DNA from: Nematostella vectensis
Lineage: Eukaryota > Cnidaria > Anthozoa > Actiniaria > Edwardsiidae
Length of the DNA stretch: 64,000 nucleotides
Reading direction: 5' to 3'
Assembly (NCBI RefSeq): GCF_932526225.1
Contig: NC_064046.1
Location: forward strand, 7,241,219-7,305,218
Under the pieces are notes generated by a model. It searched no databases. It was not told the DNA's origin and saw nothing but the letters and a program-made list of their open reading frames with translations. The position numbers and the translations under genes were made by a program. This document shows, one piece after another, positions 1 to 12,172 of this stretch (positions are counted from its first letter, which is position 1; each line of letters begins with the position of its first letter).

Positions 1-1671
1 TTACTGTGGAGATGGCACAAGTCGATGGAGTTGAACAAGATTGGGTGCTGCAGCTGACAACTGTTACTGTGGAGATGGCACAAGTCGATGGAGTTGAACA
101 AGATTGGGTGCTGCAGCTGACAACTGTTACTGTAGAGATGGCACAAGTCGATGGAGTTGAACAAGATTGGGTGCTGCAGCTGACAACTGTTACTGTGGAG
201 ATGGCACAAGTCGATGGAGTTGAACAAGATTGGGTGCTGCAGCTGACAACTGTTACTGTGGAGATGGCACAAGTCGATGGAGTTGAACAAGATTGGGTGC
301 TGCAGCTGACAACTGTTACTGTGGAGATGGCACAAGTCGATGGAGTTGAACAAGATGGGGTGCTGCAGCTGACAACTGTTACTGTAGAGATGGCACAAGT
401 CGATGGAGTTGAACAAGATTGGGTGCTGCAGCTGACAACTGTTACTGTGGAGATGGCACAAGTCGATGGAGTTGAACAAGATTGGGTGCTGCAGCTGACA
501 ACTGTTACTGTGGAGATGGCACAAGTCGATGGAGTTGAACAAGATTGGGTGCTGCAGCTGACAACTGTTACTGTGGAGATGGCACAAGTCGATGGAGTTG
601 AACAAGATTGGGTGCTGCAGCTGACAACTGTTACTGTGGAGATGGCACAAGTCGATGGAGTTGAACAAGATTGGGTGCTGCAGCTGACAACTGTTACTGT
701 GGAGATGGCACAAGTCGATGGAGTTGAACAAGATTGGGTGCTGCAGCTGACAACTGTTACTGTGGAGATGGCACAAGTCGATGGAGTTAAACAAGATTGG
801 GTGCTGCAGCTGACAACTGTTACTGTGGAGATGGCACAAGTCGATGGAGTTGAACAAGATTGGGTGCTGCAGCTGACAACTGTTACTGTGGAGATGGCAC
901 AAGTCGATGGAGTTGAACAAGATTGGGTGCTGCAGCTGACAACTGTTACTGTAGAGATGGCACAAGTCGATGGAGTTAAACAAGATTGGGTGCTGCAGCT
1001 GACAACTGTTACTGTGGAGATGGCACAAGTCGATGGAGTTGAACAAGATTGGGTGCTGCAGCTGACAACTGTTACTGTGGAGATGGCACAAGTCGATGGA
1101 GTTGAACAAGATTGGGTGCTGCAGCTGGCAACTGTTACTGTGGAGATGGCACAAGTCGATGGAGTTGAACAAGATTGGGTGCTGCAGATGGCAACTGTTA
1201 CTGTAGAGATGGCACAAGTCGATGGAGTTGAACAAGATTGGGTGCTGCAGCTGACAACTGTTACTGTGGAGATGGCACAAGTCGATGGAGTTAAACAAGA
1301 TTGGGTGCTGCAGCTGACAACTGTTACTGTAGAGATGGCACAAGTCGATGGAGTTGAACAAGATTGGGTGCTGCAGCTGGCAACTGTTACTGTGGAGATG
1401 GCACAAGTCGATGGAGTTAAACAAGATTGGGTGCTGCAGCTGGCAACTGTTACTGTGGAGATGGCACAAGTCGATGGAGTTGAACAAGATTGGGTGCTGC
1501 AGCTGACAACTGTTACTGTGGAGATGGCACAAGTCGATGGAGTTGAACAAGATGGGGTGCTGCAGCTGACAACTGTTACTGTGGAGATGGCACAAGTCGA
1601 TGGAGTTGAACAAGATTGGGTGCTGCAGCTGACAACTGTTACTGTGGAGATGGCACAAGTCGATGGAGTTA
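1..1671. repeat. 63-bp minisatellite, about 26.5 copies
   Basis: A near-perfect 63-bp unit is repeated from the first base of the window, so the left edge is not seen. The unit starts TTACTGTGGAGATGGCACAA and contains a CTGCAGCTG core. Because 63 is divisible by three the plus frame stays open throughout, reading as 21-residue repeats. That reading is most likely a by-product of the period: the frame runs straight into a TA microsatellite and has no recognisable domain. Unit variants (TGG/GGG, GAA/AAA, ACA/GCA) are scattered, which suggests recent expansion with exchange between units. Confidence 0.95.
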
Positions 1672-1760
1672 AAGACGAAAATTTGGCAGAGTCGATTTCC
1701 AGTTTTTGGAGTATTGTATTCATTGTTCTGGTACGAGATCGCGACAGTTTGGGCTTTTTG

Positions 1761-1764
<4 letters not shown>

Positions 1765-1820
<56 letters not shown>
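1765..1820. repeat. (TA)n microsatellite
   Basis: About 28 uninterrupted TA dinucleotides, shortly after the 63-bp array ends. Confidence 0.98.
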
Positions 1821-1821
<1 letters not shown>

Positions 1822-2061
1822 CATATCAGACTTCATTTTGTAGATTGTTATTTTGGAGTCTCCTTACGAAAAAACCCGCTGTATTTTAAATGATAAACAA
1901 TAACAAAGGTTTGGTTGATCGACATTCTTTAATTTGCATACTTGGTACACACTGGCTCACATTTTCAGATTAGCTTTGCAACACGCTTATTGCATGTTTA
2001 TGCACATCTTGCTATTCATTTTACTGAAAAAAATTCCATGATTTGCCCATTATGCATGTAT

Positions 2062-2447
2062 ATGCATGATGTATCAATGACAATGTTTGTAAATGCATGA
2101 TGTATCCATGGCCATGTTTGTAAATGCATGATGTATCCATGACCATGTTTGCAAATGGATGATGTATCAATGACCATGTTTGTAAATGGATGAAGTATCA
2201 ATTAGCATGCATGTAAAAGCATGATGTATCAATAAGCATGCATGTAAATCCATGATGTATCAATAAGCATGCATGTAAATGCATGATGTATCAATAAGCA
2301 TGTATGGAAATGCATGTAAAAGCATGTATAATAAGCATATGTATTTAAATGCATGATGTATCAATAAGCATGCATGTGTACTGTAAATGCATGATGTATA
2401 AATAAGCATACGTTTGAAAATGCATAATGTATCAATAAGCATGTTTG
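2062..2447. repeat. Degenerate 31-bp tandem repeat
   Basis: About a dozen diverged copies of a roughly 31-bp unit built around ATGCATGATGTATCAATAAG and CATGTTTGTAA. The array is much more diverged than the array at position 1, so it is older. Positions 2450 to 3348 hold no gene that I can see; this is probably intron of the VAP gene. Confidence 0.85.
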
Positions 2448-3348
2448 TCATTTTTCAATACAACATGATTTGAATGTCCAGGACCTTTTTGTTGACACTG
2501 CCCTGTTGTTTTGATGTCATTCTTGAAAAGACCATAATATTTGCCTTTCGAACACTAAACGAAAACAAAATTTGAATAAAAAGCTTCGAAAGGTTCCCTT
2601 CAAATAAAGGGTCTCTACCATCTCTATGCTTGTGGTATTATCAGAACCATGCAGAGTACATGGTTCCATCTGAGTGGGGCGATTGTTCTCAGTGTGATTG
2701 GGGCGATATTACCCCGGTGCGATTGTTCCTGATACTATATTGTATAGCTAATCATACAGTTCCAAATTATATTTGGTATTTATTTGAGTAAGTTTTTTTT
2801 AAAGTATTATAATGAAAAAAACATACGAGTACAAATAAATCCAGAATTTAAGTAATTGTATGATTACTTATTTATAATATACAAAGTCAAGTTTTTGTTT
2901 GAAAGACATGGTTAAACAGTGTGTACTCTTGTCTAAACTGGCATGAGTCACCAACAACGTGTGCAACAATTTTAGAAAATTGAAAACTCTCGCATTGAAA
3001 TCCTAACAGTTTTCATCTAATTTCTCGCTCTTTTTTCTAATGTTGGATATGCTTTTATCAGAAAAGGTTCAGAAAATTGTGTAGAGTATAATGCAGTATC
3101 TATAGTGCAAGAGAATACTAATTTCATGGATTTTGACTGGTATCAAAACTTTTTCACTGGTGTTACAAGACAATTGACTGCTCTAAGCCAACTAGAATCA
3201 ATAAATTTGTATATTATAAGTATAATATTTGTTTAGGATGTAGAGATTCACCACATTTTGATAGAGCTAATCTTTCCTTGTCACTCTGCCATCCTCAATC
3301 TTAAGGCTCTTATTATATCCAATCTCATTTCTTTATTCCTTGATCTAG

Positions 3349-6300
3349 TGATGTTACAACCATTTGAATATGACCCCAAGGAGAAGGCTAAACACAAGTT
3401 CATGGTGCAGACAATGTTTGCTCCAGACAACATCACTGACCAGGAAAATTTGGTAAGTTTTGTAAAGTTGGATCAACCTTCACTTGTACCTTAGTACAAG
3501 CATGCAAATGCCCATTTAAGGTTGTTGCCCTCTAATCAGGAGGTATTTTTATTTTACTAAAATCTTATGGGTCTTGTAGAACTACCCAGAGGCCAACAAA
3601 ATCATGTGAAACAAAATGGGGTCACCGTGCATTTAAATGAAAAATGCATCATCGATGTTGCTAAAAATTGCTGTGTCAGCAAAATCTAAAATAAAATATT
3701 TTCACTTAAAAATTTCATTGTTGTCAGATTTTTACTTAAAAACATTCCAGGTGTGATAATCTTGTCATCTAATCAAAAAATAAAGAATTCCCATAAAACA
3801 AATGTATTTATTTTAATATTTTATAGCTTAGTACAATATTCAACACAAATTGAAGATGCTTTAAAAAAAATAAATGAGTGACAAAGTATTCTACAGTAGT
3901 CCCCATGTACCAGCAAGAAACCCCTGGCATACTTTAATTAAAAGACTTGTGAATTTATTATGATCCTGCTGACGTGTTCGGGAACCATTCCCCTGAAGGG
4001 GAGGCGTGCCAATACACTTTCTATTAATTGAAGCACTTTGAATTAAGAAAAGGAAACACTTTGTAGCAAAATTGTCACACTTTGTTGGGTATCACTACTG
4101 AAAGTGTAATGGTACATTAAGTTTGTACTTCTTATTTGAATAATGCTGTGATTAAACACCTTGAGGACTGTTTCGTTTTTCTGTTTCACCTAGTGGAGAG
4201 AAGCTGATGCTAACACTTTAATGGATTCCAAACTCAAGTGTGTGTTTGAGCTGCCAGCAGATAATGCCCCTGGAACAGTAAGTCCACATTGCTATAGGCA
4301 CCATATAGTATCATTACTTCTTTTTTAGCAGGTTATCAATATTTAGTTTATTTCTAAAACACTGGAAACTTATTTTTAAATGCCTACATGTATACAGTCA
4401 GCTTGCTTGTAAGCAAACAACTGTAGAATTAAAAAGTTTTGGTATATGATTGCTTTTGGTAGCAGGTTACATTTATAGCGGCTGAGCGGTGCCCCCATAA
4501 CTAAGAAAGAGTGGTATACAAGAAAAATATGGTAACAAATATTGGTAACCCATGGACTCGAGTTTTCACGGTGTAATGTCTGTACATCCATTCCCAAAAA
4601 GGTGTCAAGGGGGATGCAACAATATGGCCATGTGTTGTGTGACATCATCAATCATGACATCATCAATAACATCACTTAAAGCAAAAAAACTTATTAAAAG
4701 CTAAAGCATTTATATCTGTTGAAAGAAACATTGTTTCGCAACCAAACTTGGCAGGTGTCATGTTTGTGTTCAGGGGGGTGCAAAAATATGGGCATGTGAT
4801 TTGTGACGTCATTGATGATGTCACTATATTGGTGCACCCCCCTTGGCACATACATGACACCTACCAAGTTTGGTTGTTATACAATAGTTTTGCTTTTAAT
4901 GACGTTATCAATGGCATCACAAATCATGTGACAATATTTTGCATCCCTCCTGACACAAATATGACACCTGCCAAGTTTGGTGAAACAATATTTCTTTCAA
5001 GAGATATGAGTGTTTTTGCTTTTAATCTTTAAAAGACGTCATCAATGACGTCACACAACACATGATCATATTGTTGCATCCCCCTTGACATTTTAATGAC
5101 ACTTACCAAGTTTGGTTGCCATACAATGTTTCCTTCGTGAAATATAAATATTTTTTATTTTGATGACGTCAGCATATTGTTGCTTCTAGTGACACATCGA
5201 TGACATCACAAATCATGTGGCCATAGTTTTGCACATTTTGACATAATCAATTACGTCACTTAAAGCCAAAATATGCTGACGTCAACAAAAGGGGAAAATA
5301 TATCTTTCATGAAAAAAAAAACATCATAGGACAACCAAACTTGGTAGTTGTCATGTATTGTAGTGGGTGCAATGAGATGAGCACGTGGCATCTACCCTGA
5401 CTCCAAAACATTGTCTGTCAACAAAACTTGTTATGTGTTTAACAAGCTGGTGGTGTGATCTATAAAGTCATTGACATCTTCAAAAACAGAAAAATTTTAA
5501 TCTTTTTTAAAATTATTAAGCGAAAATAAGCAAAGATTTGGTCGTTTGGAGCTCTGCTTTTAGGCAATGCCTAAATCTATTTATAAGGCTAGTAAGATTG
5601 TTAGTATCATTGTTAATTTCTAGAGCTTTTTGTAAATAGTTCAATAGGGTGGAAGTATAGTTCTGGTATCAGATATTACAGAGAGGGAATCACAAGTATG
5701 GACAGTTCACCACTACAAGTTTTTTATAAGAACGAGAGCAAGGCAGAGGGAAGAAAACGATTGAATTGAAACAGCGGCACGCTAGAATGTTATCATGGTA
5801 AAGCTTGTAATCCAGCCAAACTATTTGCACTTTTGTTTCTGTCTGATTCTAAAGTATAGTTAAAGTCATTGTTTTTGTCTGATTCTAAAGTATAGTTAAA
5901 GCCATTTCAAAAATTTAGAAATTAAATGCCAAACTTTTTATTTATAATCATTTAAATTGTCCATACTTTTGGTCCTTGTGCTTCTTGGGGTTAAAACTAA
6001 GCAAAAGACACACTGGAAATACCCTATGAAAATTGTAGTACACAAGAGTTTTAAGTTATTTGATGAACTTTGATTGAGATTTTTTTAATCAGTTGGATTT
6101 GCTTTTATTGTTTTATGCACTGTATGTCGTGTAGTAAGGCTTACAATAAACTATGTTGTGCCACCAGGAAAGTATTGTGGTCCCTAGTAGTGAGTCACCC
6201 GGCGTGAAGGCCAGCCCTGGCCAGTTAGATACCCCAGTGACGGAGACAAGCCAGCCACTCCCAACAATGCAGTCCAGGTCCAGCTCGCAGCCAGAGGAAG

Positions 6301-9300
6301 GAGAGACACCAAAAGCTGCACCGGTATGTCATGCATCTTGTGCCTAGGCAACTTCCACTTTATTGTCATCCTCAAAACAGCATACTGTAATGCCAAAATT
6401 CAGGATTGGCAGAGATAATTTCTAGTCCTTTTTTTGTTATTACAGTACCTCAACCTGTTACCTTTTTCAAAACAAACAATACATTGTAGTTTATAATTCT
6501 CATCCACTTAATGCTTTATCATGCTTGCACTCAATTAAGTATGATAATTGATAATATATAGCTTAAACAACAGATCAGCATAGTGTTATTAACAGTTGCT
6601 TGGCCAATCATGTTTAGCCCCGCTTGTAATTTTACCACATTTATCTTGCAATGCCAAAACACGCCCAATATGAATATGTTTAAGGGCCTATGGTTCTATC
6701 TTTTGAGTCCGTTGCTAGGGAAATTTGTTTGTTTTATAAAAGCTTCTGTTTTATGTCAAATCTCTTGGAACTTTCAACATAAGTGTTTTAGACATAAATG
6801 ACACAAGTGATGACGTCATCTGACCCCTCCCATGGTCACGTGACCTAGAACATAAAAGCGTGTCGGAGAAGCTACTGTTCAAATCTACTATAATTTTTTT
6901 TTTGCAGAAATATTTTAACATCACTATTTTCTAAAACTTCACGCATCGGATTTGCGAAATACCGCGAGAAATGGCGAATATTTATGTTCTTCGAAAACCA
7001 CATATTAGGTAATAACTTTTTCATTTCTTCAAAAATCAAAAATCCCATGCGCTAAGTTGTTGGGAATGGTAATATCAATGGTTTGAGTGAAAAAAAATTC
7101 ACAATTGTTGTAAAATATTCAAAATTAACGTGTTTTTCTCGCGCGGAAATGGCCGCCATCTTGTTTTTTTTCGCCATCTATTTTTATTCTCGAAAAACAT
7201 AAAAATTGCATTTTCTTTCAAAATGTCGAAAGTTTATTTTTAACGCTTGGAAAAAAAGAACAAAGAAAATTAGAACTGGAGTTTCGAAGAAAATAAAAAT
7301 TAAAAAAGGACTCGACCGGGGATTGAACCCGGAGCGCTTGCTTACGAGTCAAAGGTGCTAACCACTGGGCTGCGGCGATTTTGGTCTATTTAACCGAATG
7401 TAGCGCTTTTCCATTTCATAGCAACGGAGTTTCGTAGCAACGATATAGTACCATAGCCCTTAATAACTGATACAGATTTATCGATCATGAAATATGGTTA
7501 TTAAATATAGTGTCGTAATACTATTGTAGTCCATGTAAGCCCCTGGGAACTTTTTTTAATTTTATATGGCATCCCCATGTGATAATTTGAAGTGTGCACT
7601 TATTTAAAAATTCTGTCCTAAAAAATAACTGCCATGAGTTTTACAGCTTAAATACTCAGATCAGTGTGAGACTCATAATCTTGCTTTTGTCAGGCTTCAT
7701 TCTTCAGAAAAAGGGTACTTATTTGGAAGGGATGTCATCTTGATATTTTGCGTCATATATGGGGTGGGGGCGGGAGGGGGGAGCTAAAATACAGGGTTGG
7801 TTGAAGGATGTTAACTGTTGTAAATATATGGTAGACGTTTGTGCTCTTGTCATTGTACTGTACATTTCCCAGTGATACTTCGTAATAAGGTAGAAAGAGT
7901 ACCCACTCCCTTCTCAGTAAAACATGCATTCCCTTTCCTATACTATCTAACACTATACTTTTTTCCCTTTCAGGTGTCTGAGGATAGAAATAGTGCAGCT
8001 GAGTTACTAAAACTGAAGGAACAGAATGCCAGATTACAGGTAAGAGCCCAAATCTCTTGCAGAGTTTGTGTAGGTGGTAAGACTGTTAGCATACAAGAGT
8101 TTTGTCTGGGGATAATCATAGAACAAGTAAAGAGTGGTGTCTGGTGATAATCATTGAACAAGTAAAAAGTGGTGTCTGGTGATAATCATTGAACAAGTAA
8201 AAAGTGGTGTCTGGGGATAATCATCGAACAAGTGAAGAGTGGTGTCTATGGATAATCATAGAAGAAGTAAAAAGTGGTGTCTGGGGATAATCGTAGTACA
8301 AGTGAAGAGTGGTGTCTGGGGATAATCGTAGTACAAGTGAAGAGTGGTGTCTGGGGATAATCGTAGTACAAGTGAATTACTTAGGTGTTGAGCATCCCAG
8401 ATATTCATTTGTGACACTGTTTAACTTTGTTCTCAAATCATACGGATGCAGTGTGTGAGCTCAAATCATATGTACAGAGTGAAGTGTATAAATATATGTC
8501 AGTCCTAGAAGAAATATATTAAAGAAGTATGTTAAACAAAATGTTTTCGGTTTACGACTAGTATATGTTCAGTATGATTTCACTGGTTCTGAACTTTATG
8601 ACCCATAATATTTTTCAAAAAGTATACCTAATTGTTCTCAAATGTGCCATAATTCCTGAATTTTACAAGTACTGTCTATCTGTATACTTGGTTGATGTAT
8701 TTTTTTACATAGCAATTTCAATATCTGGAAATCAAATTTTTAGATAAGAAAATTTATTTAAAATCACAAGTTGTACTATAAAACAATTATAGATGCCATT
8801 TTGTTGTGCATGGAAAGACTCAACGAAAATAAGATTTATTTGTTAATTCTAATTAGTCGGGCTATCTATGGTAGGCCGACCTGAGATTTACCTTTTTTCC
8901 GTTTTTTCCTCCGCCACAAAATTGAAAAATTGCGCAACAATATCCTTATATGGCAAAGCCCGAAACCACGTGCGTCATACGCTTCCAACTTTATAGATCC
9001 GCCATTATCTATCGAGCTTGTATTTTAGTTTTGGTGTTTTTGTTTTATCGCTACTTTCCAGCTTTCTTGGATGCATCAAATGACTGTGATATATTAGAAA
9101 AAGCTGCACAGTTGTCTTTAAATTACAATCATTGAACTAGATCTCGATACGCAAAGTTTGTTTTGTTTGGTAACTATCGCTCTCGCGTTGTACAAGAAGA
9201 CGTGCTTTTCATTAAAGCAGATAATTACATACTAAGAAGACTTGTTCGAAAAAATATCGTGAAAAATTACGTGAAGTCATCTCGAATTCGGTATTACGAA

Positions 9301-10959
9301 GTCGTGAAGTCATCTCGAATTCGGTATTACGAAGAAATTTTCATTCTCTTCAAATCACGAAGGATTTGTGAGCACGACGTCTGGTCAGCATATTTCAAAG
9401 TAAGGTATATCCATATAAACAGAGGCAGAGTAAGAATAATAAAGTAAAATGGAAAAGTCGATGAAGCCCATGTGGGTGTAACTATCAATTCAGCAGCAGC
9501 TATATTATTAAAAAATGTCACTCACAGAGAGAATTGTTGCAAGTTCAATCTTTGTAGTAACTATCCTGGCCCTGTTATTGATTCCATTAAAACAACAATT
9601 GCGTCATATAGTGAAGGAAATGTAGCATTATTTGGATCAAATGCTAGTCGCCAGTGTGTGGCTATCATAGCTGTCAACTCTCCCGCATTAGGAGGTTGTC
9701 TCAAGATTTGGAACCTTTTCTCAAGCTTAATTTTTTTTTAAATATCCATACTTTTACTGTATTCAGCTATCTTGATGCTTCTGATACATTCACTGTATCG
9801 AGGCAGCCAGGTTGACAGATATGGGATGTGTCTTTGTGTGCCCTCATATATAAGATCATAATAATCAATTCTACCTCACTTTATTTGGTCAATGCCATGA
9901 ACTTTGGTAATGAATTGATACCAGTTTATCAGCTTTATCGAGACAATATCATATTTGATGTTGACAGAAGTGCCTGAAATCAATCACAATGTTTGACATC
10001 AACTATCAGCTTCAATACAGTCCAAGCTGTACTGGCAGTATACATGGTATGGTGACAGAAGGTTTTGACTGTTCTATGTCTTTTGATAATGTTTTACAAA
10101 CATTATTAGAGAAAAATACAGGTCTTTCATTTTGACTGCCGGTTCACATACTGAGGCTATTTATTGTACTGCCGATGGAAGATTTAAAACATTTGATTCT
10201 CATTCCAGAGATTTGTTGAATATGGCCAGTTCCCTAGGATCTTGTGTATTGTTAGAGATATCAACGTTAAATTATTTTATAAACTATTTCAGAGCTCTAT
10301 ATAATAATTCAAACTACATTTTTAGCTGTAATAGGTGTAATGCAAATTGAAGCATCTGCCAATACTAATTATATTAACCAATCAATGCATGGACATGGAG
10401 TTTCCAATCATCAATCAAATGATAATAAGGGTTCAAATCTTGAGGTTAGAAAGCTTTTTTTGTATTGTAAGATGCTTCTGTGCTATTTCTTTTTATTCAA
10501 TTTGCTTTTCTGTTGTTACTGGAATTCACAAACCCTAGATGCATTTGTTTATCATGGAAATTATTTATAAGGTTCTAAACACTCCATCTTTTACAGACTT
10601 CACCCCGCTAAACGCCTCCCAAGCGTCTTGTTTTTAATTACACGTCAAGACAGTTGGTGTTAAGAGTAATAAGTCAGACATTAGCTATCTTCACTAGTCT
10701 ATGTTCGGACAATAGCCCGACTAAAATCTTGCTCGCAAGATCTTGTTAGATAGAAATCAGTATTGATGTTGACTGACACGTTTTCTTTCAGGCAGAGACC
10801 GTACGACTGCGAAAGAATTTGACAGTTAAAGAAGCAGAATTAAGGCACAAGCCCAGCCCATCCGAGAGCCAAGCGGATGCCCAGATGCTCCCCCTTCCCC
10901 TCCTCTACTTGGTTCTTGCACTTATTATTGGTGTCATTGTTGGAAGGTTCATTATGTAA
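3349..10959 (+). CDS. VAP (vesicle-associated membrane protein-associated protein), 3' part
   Basis: VAP proteins are ER tail-anchored. Their MSP domain binds FFAT motifs and so tethers the ER to other membranes. The exons seen are 3349-3452, 4194-4277, 6168-6323, 7974-8039 and 10792-10959 (TAA stop). All have GT-AG borders and compatible phases; the first exon opens with the last two bases of a Val codon, and 191 residues follow. The first exon carries the end of the MSP domain, with the HKFMVQ segment whose Lys and Met correspond to the FFAT-contacting residues of human VAPA/B. The second ends the MSP domain ([11 protein letters not shown]). The third is a Ser/Pro/Glu-rich linker. The fourth and the start of the fifth form a coiled coil, and the last about 19 residues are a hydrophobic anchor ([17 protein letters not shown]). 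Upstream exons with the rest of the MSP domain must lie left of the window; I found none in 1-3348. Confidence 0.93.
4477..5330 (+). repeat. Dispersed repeat with TGACGTCA-rich blocks, copy A
   Basis: Lies in the VAP intron after the exon ending at 4277. The head reads GCGGTGCCCCCATAACTAAG, then GGTAACAAATATTGGTAAC and GACTCGAGTTTTC. After that come several degenerate blocks that alternate 'CAACCAAACTTGGCAGGTGTC' -like sequence with palindromic TGACGTCAT/ATGACGTCA. The same blocks in the same order and orientation occur at 29137-30135, and the head alone at about 14157-14205. I see no coding capacity. It is best read as an uncharacterised dispersed repeat family with internal subrepeats. Confidence 0.75.
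5836..5907. repeat. 36-bp tandem duplication
   Basis: Two adjacent copies of a unit containing TCTGATTCTAAAGTATAG, inside a VAP intron. Confidence 0.85.
6680..7463. mobile_element. Non-autonomous DNA transposon with TTAA target site
   Basis: Inverted ends: the left end after TTAA (6680-6683) reads GGGCCTATGGTTCTATC, and the right end reads GATATAGTACCATAGCCC followed by TTAA (7460-7463). A further matched inner segment (GTTGCTAGG near 6711, CATAGCAACGGAG near 7419) extends the inverted repeat. TTAA duplication is typical of piggyBac- and Kolobok-type elements. There is no transposase ORF in the 776 bp between. It is inserted in the VAP intron between exons 6168-6323 and 7974-8039, and it carries a tRNA-like sequence at 7311-7380. 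Confidence 0.75.
7301..7380 (-). tRNA. tRNA-like sequence (pseudo-tRNA or SINE head), Pol III type
   Basis: Read on the minus strand there is an A-box-like GCCCAGTGGTTAGCACC (complement of about 7354-7371). A strong B box GGTTCAATCCC lies at the complement of 7319-7329, inside a perfect five-pair T stem (CCGGG/CCCGG). A run of six T follows at about 7302-7307, a good Pol III stop. The anticodon loop would be CTCGTAA, giving CGT (Thr) if functional. The D stem is badly paired, the anticodon stem has a mismatch, and I cannot pair a seven-base acceptor stem. I therefore call it a decayed tRNA or tRNA-derived element rather than a working tRNA. Confidence 0.6.
8103..8376. repeat. 35-bp tandem repeat downstream of a VAP exon
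   Basis: About 7.7 copies of a unit containing GGTGTCTGGGGATAATCAT and ACAAGTAAAGAGT. The array begins about 64 bases after the 5' splice site that ends the exon at 8039. No coding role is visible. Confidence 0.9.
9271..9337. repeat. 33-bp tandem duplication
   Basis: Two copies of a unit containing GTGAAGTCATCTCGAATTCG, in frame with the decayed ORF of the transposon. Confidence 0.85.
9463..10290 (+). pseudogene. Decayed cysteine-protease-like ORF inside the transposon
   Basis: Not a host gene. In successive shifted frames there are pieces that resemble a papain-like deubiquitinase-type fold found in mobile elements and in some large DNA virus proteins. One has a Cys in the context SRQCVA (about 9645-9665). 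Another has an Asp-x-His cluster in the context TFDSHSRD (about 10188-10215), followed by a Gly and a hydrophobic strand (CVLLEIST). Catalytic Cys followed by D-x-H is the expected triad order. Frameshifts and stops separate the pieces, so no product is expected. The assignment rests on motif resemblance only. Confidence 0.4.
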
Positions 10960-11089
10960 ATCATAAATTCTACTAGGACGTTCATCTCAATACCATATCT
11001 CGTCACCAGTGGTCACATGACTCGGTCAATCAATGGACAGTTTTTACATGGAAAGCAACAGAAGGATAACGCATTGAATTCAAACAGAG

Positions 11090-11296
11090 AATAAATTTAA
11101 ATTCAGCACATGGACCCGTTAACAGACGCTGGTGTCATGCTCAGAGTATGTGGTTGCTCTGGTTACGGACCACTTAGCCTGCTGTAGTATTTGGTACCGT
11201 GTTGATTATCTGTAAGCATTACATTTAAGAGTAAAGGAATGTACATATAACTGACTGTTTGACTTTAGATGATCACGTTAAGCCCCACCTAATAAA
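11090..11296 (+). terminator. Candidate VAP polyadenylation signals
   Basis: Two canonical AATAAA hexamers lie downstream of the VAP stop codon, at 11090-11095 and 11291-11296. Either could end the transcript; the sequence does not say which is used. Confidence 0.55.
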
Positions 11297-12172
11297 GGAT
11301 AAAATGTTAAATAAATATTTCTAATACGTCGAAATCATTTCACACAGTGGTGTTCCGCGCGCGTTGAGAAAAAAATATTTTTCAATTTCCTTCTTTCTTC
11401 GTTTGCTAAACAAACTTATACAGTTATAGTACTATAAAACACTGTGAAAATGTTAGTTCACTTTTCTAAGGTGAACTCCAAGCCCTAAGGAAGGTAAACT
11501 TATAAAAGGCAAAAGCATTCAAGAAACCCTGGCATTTGGCACAGAACAACGAATAGGGAGTGTTGTTCTCAACAATACTGAATGGGAAACCAAATAACCA
11601 TAACTCGACTTAAGAGGGGCTTGTCGAGATAATGGACATGATAAAAAAAAATGTCACGCATGCGCACTAGAGAGAAATTCATTGCGCATGCGTGATATTT
11701 TTTTTTTATCCTGTCGAAATAAGGACTCTTGAATCTGGCATGGAGAAGTGTGATTAAGGTAAATACAACTGTTTTTTTTATTGGCAGAATGCTTTCATTC
11801 ATTCCGTTCGCGGTATAAAGGTCAAAACAATTCATTCAACTGAAATTGCCTGTTCTGTTCCCCGTATTTCCTATTCCGTTTTAGATATAAAATCAGATTT
11901 AAACTTGGCACACTAAATAACAGGAATCCTGTATAATGTGAAAATTTAAAAAAAAGATTAAATTATTTGAAAATTTATTTTACGGCAAATGTCCATTCAA
12001 ACAACGCGCCCGATTGCTAGTGTTATTGATAACAAACTTTTCCCGGTTGAAATCTAATCTTTTCCACATTATAGTTATCAATAGCAGTAATAAAGTTGTT
12101 ACTATGATATTTGATTCTGCACTTTAGAACACAAGACTAGAAAAGAAAAGGTTTTCTGCTATTTCAGCCTCG
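11297..12172. other. Intergenic, no gene recognised
   Basis: The only structure I can support is a palindrome at about 11634-11716. Its arms are AAAATGTCACGCATGCGCA and its inverse, around a 15-base centre. It looks like a small foldback insertion. The rest is AT-rich without a supported gene. Confidence 0.6.

Larger units (their letters stand above)
8854..10723. mobile_element. DNA transposon remnant with short inverted ends, in the last VAP intron
   Basis: TAGTCGGGCTAT at 8854-8865 is matched by its exact inverse ATAGCCCGACTA at 10712-10723. If the outer TA is the target duplication, the inverted end is GTCGGGCTAT. The interior (about 1.87 kb) holds broken reading frames on the plus strand, including a cysteine-protease-like region (separate entry). 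I recognise no transposase. The short perfect ends, the TA flanks and the decayed captured or accessory ORF fit a Tc1/mariner-like or otherwise TA-targeting element, but the superfamily is undetermined. Confidence 0.6.

Noticed and set aside
7301..7380. A functional tRNA-Thr(CGT) gene
   Set aside because: D stem and acceptor stem do not pair properly; only the boxes, T arm and terminator are good.
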